DNA of 64,000 nucleotides from Streptomyces xantholiticus (GTDB lineage: Bacteria > Actinomycetota > Actinomycetes > Streptomycetales > Streptomycetaceae). The stretch's first letter is position 1, and each line of letters starts with the position of its first letter. The stretch covers positions 53,384 through 117,383 of the forward strand of contig NZ_BMWB01000025.1 of assembly GCF_014651015.1 (NCBI RefSeq), written 5' to 3'. A program made the position numbers and the translations under genes. Under the pieces are notes generated by a model. It did no database searches. It was not told the origin of the DNA and saw nothing but the letters and a program-made list of their open reading frames with translations. Shown one piece after another: positions 31,386-40,544 of this stretch.

Positions 31386-33452
31386 TCAGCTCCTGCGGTT
31401 GCCGCCGACCAGGGCCTTGCCGGTCGGGATGCGGATCTCGTAGCCGCCGTCGAGGGCGGCGGTGGTGCCTGCGGGCAGCTCCAGCCGCCAGAGGCGGGTG
31501 CCCGGCGCATGGCGGTCTGGCCCCGTGCCCTCCCCCGGTGTCGTCCAGTCGGCCCGTTCCTCGATCCGGACGTCCGGTTCGGAGGTGACCGGCACCCGCT
31601 CGTGGACTTCGACGGTGGCGGGCCGCGCAAGCCGGTTGGCCAGCTCCACGTGGACGCGGTGGTCGAGCACGGTGGTGTTGTTGCGCAGGCCCGAGGTCGA
31701 CTCGTGCAGGTTCGTACGGCGGGTGACCCGAATGCCCTCGGCCGGCCCGAGCCCCACCCGGCGGACACCGCCGGGGGCGAGCGTGGGCAGTGCGGCGGTC
31801 AGCAGGAAGTCGTCGTCGACGGTGACCTCGACCGGGCCGGCCAGGAGTGCCTGGTCGGTTGCGTTGGAGAGCACCAAGGTCGCGTACACGGTCTGCTCCA
31901 CGGACGGCACGCAGAGGTACTCGGTGCGCAGGCCGACCGGGATCTCGCCGACGGTGACGGTGTGCCAGGTCCCGTCCGACGGTATGTCGCCGCGGGCGGC
32001 GGCATCGAAGCGGTGGTCGAAGGAACCCGCCGACTCGCGGGGCCGCACGGCGTGGCCGGGCAGCGGCAGCGCGGCCACCGCTTCGGCGCGGCGGCGGTAC
32101 TCAGCCGCCACCGGGTCGAAGGGAGAGTCGGGAAACAGCCGGCCTCTGCGACCGCCCTGCTCGTCGGGGCCGCGAAGGACAAGGGCGGCGTAGTCGAGCT
32201 CGGCGCCGCTCGGCTGCGGCGGACCGGGCACCGGTGCCGCAGGGGGTGGCGGCGCAGCCCGGCCAGGAGCCGCGGGCGCCATGGCGGCGGGGGCACCCGC
32301 GAAGGACCTGCCGCCGGCACCCGGCCTGCCGGCCGGTCGTGACCGGGCCGGCCGCGCGAGGTCGGGTACCCCTCCGCCGGAGGCCTCCGGCGGAGCGCCG
32401 TAAGCGCTGCCGGGCACCGGGAACGCTCCGGGCGGACCGCCGTAACCCTGCGGTGCCGGCGGCGGTGGCGGAACGGGACCGGGCGCGGAGCCGGCCGCGA
32501 CAGCCACGGGTGCGGCGGTCGTGGCTGGGCCAGGGCCTGCCGCGTCGTAGCCGGCGAACAGGTCGCCGAGCCCGGCCGGGGGCTCGCGCCAGCCGGAAGG
32601 CGCGGGAGCGGGCTGACTGCGTCCGATCCGGATCGAGCGGAGCCTGGGCAGGTCGGTGCGCCGCCGAAGATCGGCGGTGGCCAGGGCGATGCGCACGCCG
32701 GTCCAGTCCTCGCCGGTCCGCTGGGCGACCGAGGCGCGCAGCACCAGACGGCCGCTGCCGTCGCCCTGTCGGTGAGTGAGACGGTAGGCCGGCACCCAGA
32801 CGGCGCCCGGCACCCCGTATTCCAGCTCCAGCTCCACCTCCGCGTCCCCCGTGCCGTCGAGGGTCAGGACCGCGCAGACCGTGGTCTCCACGTGCGCTGA
32901 CGGTGCGTCGGTGGAGGCGCGGGCGAGCCAGTCGGCGGCGACGGTGAGCTCGTGCTCGACGGTGCGCAGCGCCTCCTCGAGCTCGACGAGGCGGGTGTGC
33001 AGTCCCGTAAGCCGCTCGTCGACGAAGTCGGCGAGTTCCAGCCACGCGTCGACCGGGGTGCGGCGGTGCGGGTCCTCGCGCCTGCGCGCAGGTGGGACCG
33101 GGTGGAGAGCCCTGACCTCCTCGATCAGGCTCAGCTGTCGGTCCCGGCGTCCCTGCGCCGCCGCGTACGCGTCGCGCAGCAGCTCGACCTCGCGCCGCAG
33201 CTCGTCGGGCGTGCCCGTGCCGAGCGGCTCGGCCTCGACTTCCACCCGGGCCTCGGTGACGCGCACCCCGGGGGCGCCCAGGACATGGGCTCGCAGCGAA
33301 TCGGGGTCCAGCGAGCGGGGCAGCCCCGTCACCCGTACCCGGCCGTCGGGCGGCACGCTGCCCCGGGCCAGGCGGCGGCAGACCGCGCCCTGCGCGTACA
33401 CCACGACCGAATCGAGGGTCGATGCCCACCTGTGTGCCGGCTCAGCCGTCAT
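31386..33452 (-). CDS. DUF4139 domain-containing protein with a Pro/Gly-rich insert
   Basis: A 688-residue relative of the next gene: N-terminal DUF4140 region ('SVVVYAQGAVCRRLARGSVP'), coiled coil and the DUF4139 signature 'VAQRTGEDWTGVRIALATAD'. In the middle of the beta domain, roughly residues 290-430, sits a disordered Pro/Ala/Gly-rich insert ('GPVPPPPPAPQGYGGPPGAF'). The domain then resumes with 'WHTVTVGEIPVGLRTEYLCV'. The ATG at 33452 has GGGGGGCGGAG before it; the earlier in-frame ATG at 33479 has none. The pair may act as a hetero-oligomer, which is inference from co-transcription. Confidence 0.85.
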   Translation of the reverse strand: MTAEPAHRWASTLDSVVVYAQGAVCRRLARGSVPPDGRVRVTGLPRSLDPDSLRAHVLGAPGVRVTEARVEVEAEPLGTGTPDELRREVELLRDAYAAAQGRRDRQLSLIEEVRALHPVPPARRREDPHRRTPVDAWLELADFVDERLTGLHTRLVELEEALRTVEHELTVAADWLARASTDAPSAHVETTVCAVLTLDGTGDAEVELELEYGVPGAVWVPAYRLTHRQGDGSGRLVLRASVAQRTGEDWTGVRIALATADLRRRTDLPRLRSIRIGRSQPAPAPSGWREPPAGLGDLFAGYDAAGPGPATTAAPVAVAAGSAPGPVPPPPPAPQGYGGPPGAFPVPGSAYGAPPEASGGGVPDLARPARSRPAGRPGAGGRSFAGAPAAMAPAAPGRAAPPPPAAPVPGPPQPSGAELDYAALVLRGPDEQGGRRGRLFPDSPFDPVAAEYRRRAEAVAALPLPGHAVRPRESAGSFDHRFDAAARGDIPSDGTWHTVTVGEIPVGLRTEYLCVPSVEQTVYATLVLSNATDQALLAGPVEVTVDDDFLLTAALPTLAPGGVRRVGLGPAEGIRVTRRTNLHESTSGLRNNTTVLDHRVHVELANRLARPATVEVHERVPVTSEPDVRIEERADWTTPGEGTGPDRHAPGTRLWRLELPAGTTAALDGGYEIRIPTGKALVGGNRRS

Positions 33453-33562
33453 GTACTCCGCCCCCCGCGCCGCGTTCATGCTGAGCGAAGCCTACGCCCG
33501 GCCGGTCCGCGCGTCCGCCTAAGCTGCGGTCCGGCACCGGCCTCGATCCAGGAGCGCACCTC

Positions 33563-34105
33563 ATGTTCGACCCCGCCCGGAAGCCCCCGTATCCCGACGC
33601 CCTGCGCCCGGACGACGCACCCGCACCGCACGCACTGCTCGCGCCGGTGATCGGGCTGCTGGGTACCTGGGCCGGCCGGGGCCGGGGCGGATATCCGACC
33701 CTCGACGAGGAGTTCACGTATGCGCAGGAAGTCACCTTCCGCCACGACGGGCGGCCCTTTCTCCACTACGAGGCGCGCGCCTGGCTGCTCGATGCGGACG
33801 GTACCCCGCTGCGGCCGTCGGCCCGGGAGAGTGGCTGGTGGCGGCTCCAACCCGAGGGGCGGGTCGAGGCGTTGATCACCCAGCCCACCGGCGTCGCGGA
33901 GATCCTGGTCGGCAGCGCCGACGCCGGCACGGTCGACCTCAGCAGCCACGAGGTGGCTCTCGCTCCCACGGCCAAGGAGGTGAGCGCCACCCGCCGCCGC
34001 TACACCGTGACGGACGAGGACACGCTCGACTTCGTCCATGATCTCGCGGCGGTCGGTCAGCCGCTGCAACACCACCTTTCGGCACGGCTTCGACGAAACC
34101 CCTGA
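33563..34105 (+). CDS. Nitrobindin-like FABP-family haem protein
   Basis: A 180-residue ten-stranded beta-barrel of the nitrobindin (DUF1794/THAP4-like) family. The signature GxWxGxG is 'GTWAGRG' at residues 34-40, after the typical 'HALLAPVIGLL'. The barrel end has 'EDTLDFVHDLAAVGQPLQHH', where one of the histidines should be the proximal haem ligand. Family members bind ferric haem and isomerise peroxynitrite to nitrate. AGGAG precedes the ATG. It is convergent with the SDR gene, separated by seven bases, within which a short CCTGAC/GTCAGG hairpin could end both transcripts. Confidence 0.85.
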   Translation: MFDPARKPPYPDALRPDDAPAPHALLAPVIGLLGTWAGRGRGGYPTLDEEFTYAQEVTFRHDGRPFLHYEARAWLLDADGTPLRPSARESGWWRLQPEGRVEALITQPTGVAEILVGSADAGTVDLSSHEVALAPTAKEVSATRRRYTVTDEDTLDFVHDLAAVGQPLQHHLSARLRRNP

Positions 34106-34112
34106 CCAGGCG

Positions 34113-34931
34113 TCAGGCGTGCGGTGCCCGTGGTTCGATCCGGAAGTCGAAGGCGAGTGTGCCGGGGTCGAGGGCGGTCACGCCGCCGTCGACGGTGAGG
34201 ACGGCTCCGTTGACGAAGGAGGAGGCGGGCGAGAGCAGCCAGGCGACGGCCTCGGCGACCTCGCGCGGCTCACCGGGACGCCCGGCGGGCAGGACACGGG
34301 TCACCTCCTCGTACGCCGCCTCGACACCGCCTTCGCCCAGCCCCGCTTCGTCGGCGAACCGGCTCATCCGGCGGTCCGCCATGTCGGTGCGCACCCAGCT
34401 CGGGCATACGGTGTTGGCGCGCAGTCCCTTGGCCCCGTAGTCGACCGCGAGGGAGCGGCAGAGCTGGAGGAGCGCTGCCTTGGAGGTGGCGTAGGCGGCA
34501 CTGCCCACGCCGCTCAGCAGGGCCGATACCGAGGCGACCGCGACCACCGCGCCCCGGGCGTCGAGCAGATGCGGGAGCGCGGCGCGCAGCAGGTGGAACG
34601 GGCCGGTGAGGTTGGTCCGCATGACGGCGTCCCAGTCCTCGAGCGTCACCTCGCCCACCCCTCCGCCGCGCCCGATACCGGCGTTGAGGACGAGCCCGTC
34701 GAGGCGGCCGTGCGCGTCGACGGCCGCGTCGACGAGTGCCCGTACCGCGTCGGGGTCACCGATGTCGGAGGGGACGGCCAGGGCTCCGGTCTCCTCCGCG
34801 ACGAGCCGCAGCGGTTCGGGGCGGCGCCCGGAGATCACCACGTGGTGCCCCGCTTGGTGCAGCAGCCGGGCGGTGGCGGCGCCGATGCCCGTCCCGCCGC
34901 CGGTCACGAGGTACACGCGCTGGTCCGCCAT
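34113..34931 (-). CDS. Short-chain dehydrogenase/reductase
   Basis: A 272-residue classical SDR. The NAD(P) motif is 'VTGGGTGIGAAT', 'LNAGIG' follows, and the catalytic Ser-Tyr-Lys is in 'VASVSALLSG...YATSKAALL'. The C-terminus has the usual 'GAVLTVDGGVTALDPG'. The ATG at 34931 has GGAGG about 11 bases upstream, while an in-frame GTG at 34976 adds a non-conserved leader. It would oxidise an alcohol or reduce a ketone with NAD(P); Arg residues in 'GRRPEPLR' after strand 2 favour NADP. Substrate unknown. Confidence 0.88.
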   Translation of the reverse strand: MADQRVYLVTGGGTGIGAATARLLHQAGHHVVISGRRPEPLRLVAEETGALAVPSDIGDPDAVRALVDAAVDAHGRLDGLVLNAGIGRGGGVGEVTLEDWDAVMRTNLTGPFHLLRAALPHLLDARGAVVAVASVSALLSGVGSAAYATSKAALLQLCRSLAVDYGAKGLRANTVCPSWVRTDMADRRMSRFADEAGLGEGGVEAAYEEVTRVLPAGRPGEPREVAEAVAWLLSPASSFVNGAVLTVDGGVTALDPGTLAFDFRIEPRAPHA

Positions 34932-35265
34932 GGTCGTCGAGCCTCCGTCGTCCGCCGTCTTCGTGATCCTATGCACCGGAGCGACGGCAGCTTCCGGCGG
35001 ATTACGGCTTCGGTCGGTCGGCCGGTCGGCGTAGTCCTCGATCAGGTCGCCGATGAGCGCGAGCAGGGCGTCGGCCCGGTGCCGGTCCTCACGCTGGTTC
35101 CGCAGGGCTTGGTCGAGCGCGTCCGAAGTCTGGCCAGGGCGGCGGGTCCCGGGCTCTCACCCCTGTCGAGCAGCGGTGTGGCTCACACCCTGGGAGTGTT
35201 CTTCGAACACGGGACCTGCTGAGCGGGTACGACTGCCCCAAGCGCGCGTCGTTAGGCTGCGAGGC
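34932..35265. other. Interval with a possible coding scrap
   Basis: On the minus strand, in the same frame as the SDR, a helical stretch 'DALDQALRNQREDRHRADAL' then 'LALIGDLIEDYADRP' looks like the end of an unrelated protein. It has no start or family I can name. Nothing else is seen. Confidence 0.25.
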
Positions 35266-35994
35266 ATGCGCGTCCACCCGATCTCGCCCCCGTCCGTCTA
35301 CGGACGCCTCCCCGTCGAGCGGCAGAACCTCACCCCCGCCCGCTGGCTGGAGCAGCGCCCGCCCGACAACGACGGATTCGGCACAGTGGCGGGGGTGTGC
35401 GCACCCGGCTTCGACTCATACGCGCGGATCCTCCACCCGGCCCGACTCGGTGAGGAACCAGTGCGGTGGGACCGAGTCGCCGCCGCGTACGAACGATCAG
35501 TGTCCGCGGAGACGCGCTGGCACGAGCTCATCGGCGCCCGAGATCCCATCCTCTACCGCAACGACGACACCCCGGCCGTCCCCGGCGTCTGGGACGAGCA
35601 TCCGCACGAGGGCCCAACCCCTGCCGACATGGCCCGCACCCTGATCTCCGTGCTGTCCCAGCACACCCGTACCCCTGACCGCTGCTGGTACGGACTGTGG
35701 GACGGCTACGGCCACTACGACTGGAACGACACACCGGTCTTCCGCACCCCCGGCCGCAACGAGATCCTGCTCGCCGGCCCTCTCAACGATGCCGACTCGC
35801 CCGCGCAAGACCCCCACGAGGCGTGGCTCGAGATCCCCGACCTGTGGTGGCCTCAGGACCGTGCCTGGTGTGTGGGCGGCGACGTCGACCTGGTGAGCAC
35901 ATACGTCGGAGGTTCGGCAGCCTGCATCGCACAACTCCTCGCGACCTCGGGCCTGGAGGCACACGCAGTAGCCGAGACATCCACGGTCAACTGA
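35266..35994 (+). CDS. Conserved hypothetical actinobacterial protein
   Basis: A 242-residue soluble protein without signal peptide or membrane helix. It is rich in Trp/Tyr and acidic residues ('PDRCWYGLWDGYGHYDWNDT', 'WLEIPDLWWPQDRAWCVGGD') and ends with 'VDLVSTYVGGSAACIAQLL'. The composition and the late glycine-aspartate segment are typical of a family found mainly in Streptomyces with no assigned role. The ATG is preceded by a weak GAGG. It is isolated from its neighbours by several hundred bases. Confidence 0.65.
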   Translation: MRVHPISPPSVYGRLPVERQNLTPARWLEQRPPDNDGFGTVAGVCAPGFDSYARILHPARLGEEPVRWDRVAAAYERSVSAETRWHELIGARDPILYRNDDTPAVPGVWDEHPHEGPTPADMARTLISVLSQHTRTPDRCWYGLWDGYGHYDWNDTPVFRTPGRNEILLAGPLNDADSPAQDPHEAWLEIPDLWWPQDRAWCVGGDVDLVSTYVGGSAACIAQLLATSGLEAHAVAETSTVN

Positions 35995-36288
35995 CCCGGA
36001 CGACCCTCAGGCCGACGCAAGCAGCTTCCATTGCCTCGCCGACGTCGCGCTCCAAGGGAGTGTGATCGCTGTCCTCACCGGCGGGGGCGCCACACCCCCC
36101 GCCGTCAAGGTGGAGCGCAGCCGGTCGGCTGCGAGCCCACGGCCCGTTCACTGCCACATCCGATTCCTGGCTCCCGGACCGCGCGGCAGGCGCGCAGTGA
36201 TCCCGCATCCGACCAGGCCCCATCAGTAGGCGTACGCACCCGAGTTGGCGAGTCCGGGCCCGCACTTCGTGTTCCGCTCGGGCGAACG

Positions 36289-36684
36289 TCACGGCTGTGC
36301 ACTGTGACGGTGCATGGGTGGCCGATCGAGTATCTCGATGTACATGATCCGGCCGTCCACGACGTCCAGGATCAGCATGCCTTTCGAGGGCGAGAGAGGC
36401 ACGCACCGATGGCCCGGGCCGTACGGCTGACCCTGCGGATGATCTGCCGTCCGGATGCTCTGGCAAAAGTCATCGCCACAGCCGCACTCGTCAACCAGAC
36501 GCAGATCCCACGCGCAGATAGCCGGCTCACGTGCTCCTTCATCCTCCAAGAGGGCAGGCAGCTCGGCGACGAGATCTGGGAAGACGTCGCGAATGAGGGG
36601 TGGTCCTGCTCCATGGGTGGACGGTAGCCGGGGCGGCTGGCTGAGCGCGATGACGTGATACTCAGCCACAGGCAGCAAGATCAC
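36289..36684 (-). CDS. Hypothetical protein with a Cys-rich motif
   Basis: A 131-residue protein starting at GTG. The N-terminal half contains 'DVFPDLVAELPALLEDEGA', and a compact 'ECGCGDDFCQS' could hold a metal. The C-terminus, 'GMLILDVVDGRIMYIEILDR', is a clear beta hairpin. No homologue can be named with confidence. It lies 17 bases upstream of... on the same strand as, and just beyond the end of, the STAND gene, but downstream of it, so it may be read through from that gene. From 35,995 to 36,288 I see nothing convincing. Confidence 0.5.
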   Translation of the reverse strand: MILLPVAEYHVIALSQPPRLPSTHGAGPPLIRDVFPDLVAELPALLEDEGAREPAICAWDLRLVDECGCGDDFCQSIRTADHPQGQPYGPGHRCVPLSPSKGMLILDVVDGRIMYIEILDRPPMHRHSAQP

Positions 36685-36701
36685 GGTCTACCGCTGGAGT
36701 A

Positions 36702-39700
36702 TCAGTCCGGTGGCCCCCACGAGCTCGGGAGCTCCGCATCCGGGTCGGCGTCGCGTACCTGGGCGTACAGGGCCATTCCTTCTTCGAACGCGGCCAAGGA
36801 TTTCCCGTATTGGCCCACTGCGCCCAGCGAGTTTCCCAGATCGATCAAGGCCACGGCGAGGTGGGGTTGGTATGCCATTGTGTCAACTTCTGCCAGGCGC
36901 CGATAGATTTCGACCATCTCCTGGGCGGCGAGCACGGCCTGTTCGAAGTTTTGGCTTTGATACAGGTTGTCACCGAGATGACTCAGCAACTGGGCGAGCA
37001 GCGGCAGATGCGCCTCTCGACCGGCCGGTGGAAGGCCTCGCAGTGCGCCGATTGCCTTTCGGATTCGGTCCATGGCCTGTTCGCGATGTCCCAGCGCCCA
37101 CAGCTTGACGGCAAGATTGTTCAGCGATGCCGCAAGGCCGGGTACGTACTCGTCGGGGTTGGTTTCGGCGAGGCCTTGGAAGAGGTCGACCGCTTCATGG
37201 GTGCGGGCCAGCGCCTGCTCGTCGTACCCAAGGCAGGAAAGGATCTCTCCGAAATTGTTCAGCGCTCCGCCGAGGTCCGGTAGGTGGGCATCGGGATTCG
37301 TCTCGACGAGGACTGAGTAGTGGGCGACCGCCTGCTGGATGCAGTCCAGGGCCTGCTCGTGGCGCTGGAGCCGGCCCAGTCTGTTGGCGAGGTTGGTAAG
37401 GGCTGTTGCGAGGTCCTTCAGGTGGGCCGCGGGATTGTTCCTGGCCGCCTGTCGGTACAGCTCGACCGCTTCCATGGTGAGCTCCAGCGCTTCTTCGCTG
37501 TGCCTCAGGTTGGCACGGAGGGTGGCGAGGTTGTCGAGCGAGCCGGCGAGGACGGAGAGGTATGCAGGGCGATTCGCCCGGACGAGCCGCCGTCGGATTG
37601 CCACGGCCTCCTGTGCGGGTGGCAGTCCCTCGCTGTACCGCCCGAGGTGGAAGCAGCGGAGCGCCAGGTTGTTCAAGCAAGCCGCCAGACCGGGCTCGTA
37701 GATGTCAGGGCTGGTGCGTGCCAGCTGCCGGTATATGCCGACGGCCTCTTGGGCGGGAGCCAGCGCCTGGGTGTGCTGTCCGAGTCGCCACAACCTGTTG
37801 CCGAGGCTGCTCAGTGCGTCTGCGAACTCGGACAATTGGTAGTCGGCTCCCCCTGCCGTCTCCGCGAGTTGCCGTCGGAGTCGGACGCTTTCTTGTGTGG
37901 CCGCCAGCGCCCGTTCGTAGTCGCCCAGGTCGGAAAGAGAGATGCCGAGGTTCTGCAGTAGCCCTGCGTACACGAGCCCATGAAGGGCTGGTACAGGCTG
38001 GGGCATGTCCCGGAAGATGCCGGCACCTTCCTCGGCCGCCGCTACCGCCTCCACGTGCCGGCCTAGTTTCGACAACGCCCCGGACAGGCCGTTCAGCGAT
38101 ACGGCCAAGTCAGGCAGGTGGTTGCGCTCCGCCGTGGTCAGCCGCCGCCAGATGGTCGTGGCCTCGATCAAATGCGGCAAGGCCTCCTCGGGCAGGCCGG
38201 CCTCGAGCATGACGCTCGCCAGATTGGCGCACAGGTGCGCCCGCTCGGCGGGGTCGTCGGTGCGGCCGAGGCGGTGATCGGTCAAGATCTTCGCTATGGC
38301 AGCGGCGGCCGGCGCGAAGTCGACGCTACGGCGAGGGAGGTGCGGTTCGATGGCCTCGAGAACGGCGAGGTCGATGTCCCTGATCTCGGTGAGCCTGATC
38401 AGGGCGGCTCCGCCGGCGGCCACAGCGAGGTGGGGGTGAGTGGTCAGGAGGGTGTACAGCTGGACCTCGGCCACGTGGCGCCAGCGATTGGCCGTTTCGA
38501 TCAGCACCGTCAGCGCCGTACGGGTCCACGGGTGCGGCGATGCTGCTCGCTGGTCTGTGGGAGCAAGAAGGCGGGTGGGTGCCGCCGTGGCCCAGTCGTC
38601 GGGGATGTAGTCGGGAAGGCTGTGGCCGGGAGTGCGCAGGGCGATGAAGTCCTCGCCGAGCCGGTCCGGGTAGAGGGGTTCCAGCACGGTTCCCGGTTCG
38701 GCGGGCGGATAGCACAAGGCATGGTCGCCCAGCATCCTCTGGGCATCCTGCGGCGTTGCTGCGCGGGTCCAGGTGAGTGGGCCCACGGCGGCCTGGCGGG
38801 TGAGCGGACGGGTGAGGGTCGCAAGGTAGGAGGTGCGGGCCATCTCCTGCGGTGGCGTCGCGACCTGGTCATGGTCGTACAGGGTCTGCCAGTAGTCGTG
38901 CTCGCGGTCGAGCAGATAGGCGGACAAGGCTGCAGAATCCATCAGCGTTTCCCGGCCGCGGGAGTACACGGCGACGAGCGCCGCCATGTGCAGGGTAAGA
39001 ACCAAGTCGAACCCTGGTCCCGTCAGGGCTTCGGGCGGGGGCTCGGCAACCTCAGTGACGGGTGCACCCAAAGCCGTGGCGAACTGGTCCCGGGCGGAGG
39101 TCACCACCTGCCACCGCAGCGCGGGGTCCACTGCGATCGATTCCAGTTTGAGCGCTGCCGCCACATCCAGGCGCATCTTGTCCAGGAGACGGTGGCGCAG
39201 CGAGGGCCACCAGTTCCCGGCCGGCCGGGCAACCAGAAGGACGCGTGTCCGCTCAGGTCGGCGCAGCATGGAGTTACCGAGCAGCAGTTGCAGATCGTCG
39301 ACGGGCCAACGCTCCGCATACTCCACGATCAGGAGAAGGGTCGGGCCGCAGTCTCCGGGGACGACCACCGTCAAGGCGGTCGGATCGCTCAGATGGTGCG
39401 CAGACCATACGGTCCAGCCCCGCTCGGCCGAGTCGGCCGCGAACTGGGCGGCGAGGCGAGTCTTGCCCTGCCCGCCTGGGCCGTGCACCAGCTTCACCGA
39501 CACACCCTTGACCTCGTTGTCGCGCCAGCTGGAAAGCTCGGCCAGTTCGTCGTGGCGACCAGTGAATTCGACTATCCGGTTCTCGGCAGCCAACAACCGG
39601 CTGGGCCGGACGGATACCTCATTTACACTGGGCGGGGTGGACTGGAGCGGGAAGGGCTCCACCCGATAGACGGGACAACCGTTACGAATATGCATGTCCC

Positions 39701-39791
39701 CGTGCAGCACCGCATACAGGCTTCCGCCCGGATGCACAGTGTTGTCTTGCAGGTACCGGCCCTGGTCCTCAAGGTCATTTTCGCCCGTCAT
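36702..39791 (-). CDS. STAND-type NTPase with TPR repeats
   Basis: A 1029-residue signal-transduction ATPase. Residues 15-38 contain a short strand motif ('NTVHPGGSLYAVLHGDMHI'). 'FTGRHDELAELSSW' leads into the NTPase: Walker A 'GPGGQGKT' (104-111), Walker B-like 'LLLIVEYAE' (152-160, with Glu where Asp is usual) and 'RTRVLLVARPAGNWW' as sensor 1. After a helical linker, at least nine TPR-like units run from about 520 to the end ('LNNLALRCFHLGRYSEGLPP', 'LTNLANRLGRLQRHEQALD'). STAND proteins oligomerise on ligand recognition and act in regulation or phage defence. No separate effector domain is visible, so the partner at 40089-40544 is a candidate. Confidence 0.82.
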   Translation of the reverse strand: MTGENDLEDQGRYLQDNTVHPGGSLYAVLHGDMHIRNGCPVYRVEPFPLQSTPPSVNEVSVRPSRLLAAENRIVEFTGRHDELAELSSWRDNEVKGVSVKLVHGPGGQGKTRLAAQFAADSAERGWTVWSAHHLSDPTALTVVVPGDCGPTLLLIVEYAERWPVDDLQLLLGNSMLRRPERTRVLLVARPAGNWWPSLRHRLLDKMRLDVAAALKLESIAVDPALRWQVVTSARDQFATALGAPVTEVAEPPPEALTGPGFDLVLTLHMAALVAVYSRGRETLMDSAALSAYLLDREHDYWQTLYDHDQVATPPQEMARTSYLATLTRPLTRQAAVGPLTWTRAATPQDAQRMLGDHALCYPPAEPGTVLEPLYPDRLGEDFIALRTPGHSLPDYIPDDWATAAPTRLLAPTDQRAASPHPWTRTALTVLIETANRWRHVAEVQLYTLLTTHPHLAVAAGGAALIRLTEIRDIDLAVLEAIEPHLPRRSVDFAPAAAAIAKILTDHRLGRTDDPAERAHLCANLASVMLEAGLPEEALPHLIEATTIWRRLTTAERNHLPDLAVSLNGLSGALSKLGRHVEAVAAAEEGAGIFRDMPQPVPALHGLVYAGLLQNLGISLSDLGDYERALAATQESVRLRRQLAETAGGADYQLSEFADALSSLGNRLWRLGQHTQALAPAQEAVGIYRQLARTSPDIYEPGLAACLNNLALRCFHLGRYSEGLPPAQEAVAIRRRLVRANRPAYLSVLAGSLDNLATLRANLRHSEEALELTMEAVELYRQAARNNPAAHLKDLATALTNLANRLGRLQRHEQALDCIQQAVAHYSVLVETNPDAHLPDLGGALNNFGEILSCLGYDEQALARTHEAVDLFQGLAETNPDEYVPGLAASLNNLAVKLWALGHREQAMDRIRKAIGALRGLPPAGREAHLPLLAQLLSHLGDNLYQSQNFEQAVLAAQEMVEIYRRLAEVDTMAYQPHLAVALIDLGNSLGAVGQYGKSLAAFEEGMALYAQVRDADPDAELPSSWGPPD

Positions 39792-39906
39792 GCCTGTTCA
39801 TCCAGTGGTCTGCGGGTGGGTCGGGTCATTACTCAGTGCAGGACGTGGCGCCGTACACGTGGCGCTGCTCGGCGTAAATCGTTTACGTCGTCCCGGGTGC
39901 GGACAT

Positions 39907-40092
39907 TCAGGTCGGCTCTTTACGCGGCTGGTCGGGCCGTGCACCCGCCGAATCGTTGAGCGAGCAAGATTGTTCTTGCCAGGCTGAAACATGGGCACCG
40001 GAACGTGAAGCCATTTCCGTACAGCGCCGTACTCGCTCTCGCCACGTACTCCCTGCCATGTACCGGAGGGGCCCGATCGCGGCCATGGTCAC
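39907..40092 (-). CDS. Possible small ORF between the partner gene and the STAND gene
   Basis: A 61-codon frame whose ATG overlaps the stop of the upstream gene by four bases (ATGA), the usual sign of coupling. The product is basic and has no recognisable motif. It may be a spurious frame, so support is limited to the overlap. Confidence 0.22.
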   Translation of the reverse strand: MTMAAIGPLRYMAGSTWRERVRRCTEMASRSGAHVSAWQEQSCSLNDSAGARPDQPRKEPT

Positions 40093-40544
40093 CCGGTGGA
40101 CGGGGGACGAGTTTCCCTTGACGGCCGGCCCTCGTGGTAGATCAAGTTCCCGCTTTGCACCCCGAACACACGGCCGTTGCCGCCGGCGACGTTGGTCTGC
40201 TGGTAGATGTGTTCCCGCTCCTCTCGGCCCAAGGAGGGAGCCAGCACATCGTTCAGCACCCTCTCGAGTTCGCCGGCAAGTTCGGGATTCTGCCGGAGCA
40301 GCCGGGCCAACTGTTGCTGCCAGTCCGCGGCAAGTGCATCCTGCGTCGGTCCGTCTCCCCGTTGACTAGCCCCCAGCGCCTCTCGATGGAGCTCGTCCAG
40401 GTCCTCTTCGACTACGGCAGCCCGATCCGGACGGGCCCGGCGCCACATGGTCACCATGGCCGCCCGTGCCTGTGTCCAGGTATCCGTAGCCATCGCTGCC
40501 ACCAGCGCGGACCCTGCAGCGGCCGCCAACGTGACTGGATCCAT
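40089..40544 (-). CDS. Small partner protein of the STAND NTPase
   Basis: A 151-residue protein. The N-terminus 'MDPVTLAAAAGSALVAAMAT' is a weakly hydrophobic helix, followed by an acidic helical middle ('EEDLDELHREALGASQRGDG', 'ELAGELERVLNDVLAPSLG'). It ends with a glycine-rich strand motif, 'IYQQTNVAGGNGRVFGVQSG' plus 'NLIYHEGR'. That motif resembles the N-terminal strand region of the STAND protein encoded downstream on the same strand, where Asn, Gly-Gly, Val and Gly-Asn/Asp recur at similar spacing. The ATG has GGGGGAC nine bases before it. I infer a two-component module; the biochemical role is unknown. Confidence 0.6.
   Translation of the reverse strand: MDPVTLAAAAGSALVAAMATDTWTQARAAMVTMWRRARPDRAAVVEEDLDELHREALGASQRGDGPTQDALAADWQQQLARLLRQNPELAGELERVLNDVLAPSLGREEREHIYQQTNVAGGNGRVFGVQSGNLIYHEGRPSRETRPPSTG

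Noticed and set aside
38118..39959. A 613-codon plus-strand frame
   Set aside because: It mirrors the STAND-TPR gene, whose Walker A and TPR repeats are on the minus strand.
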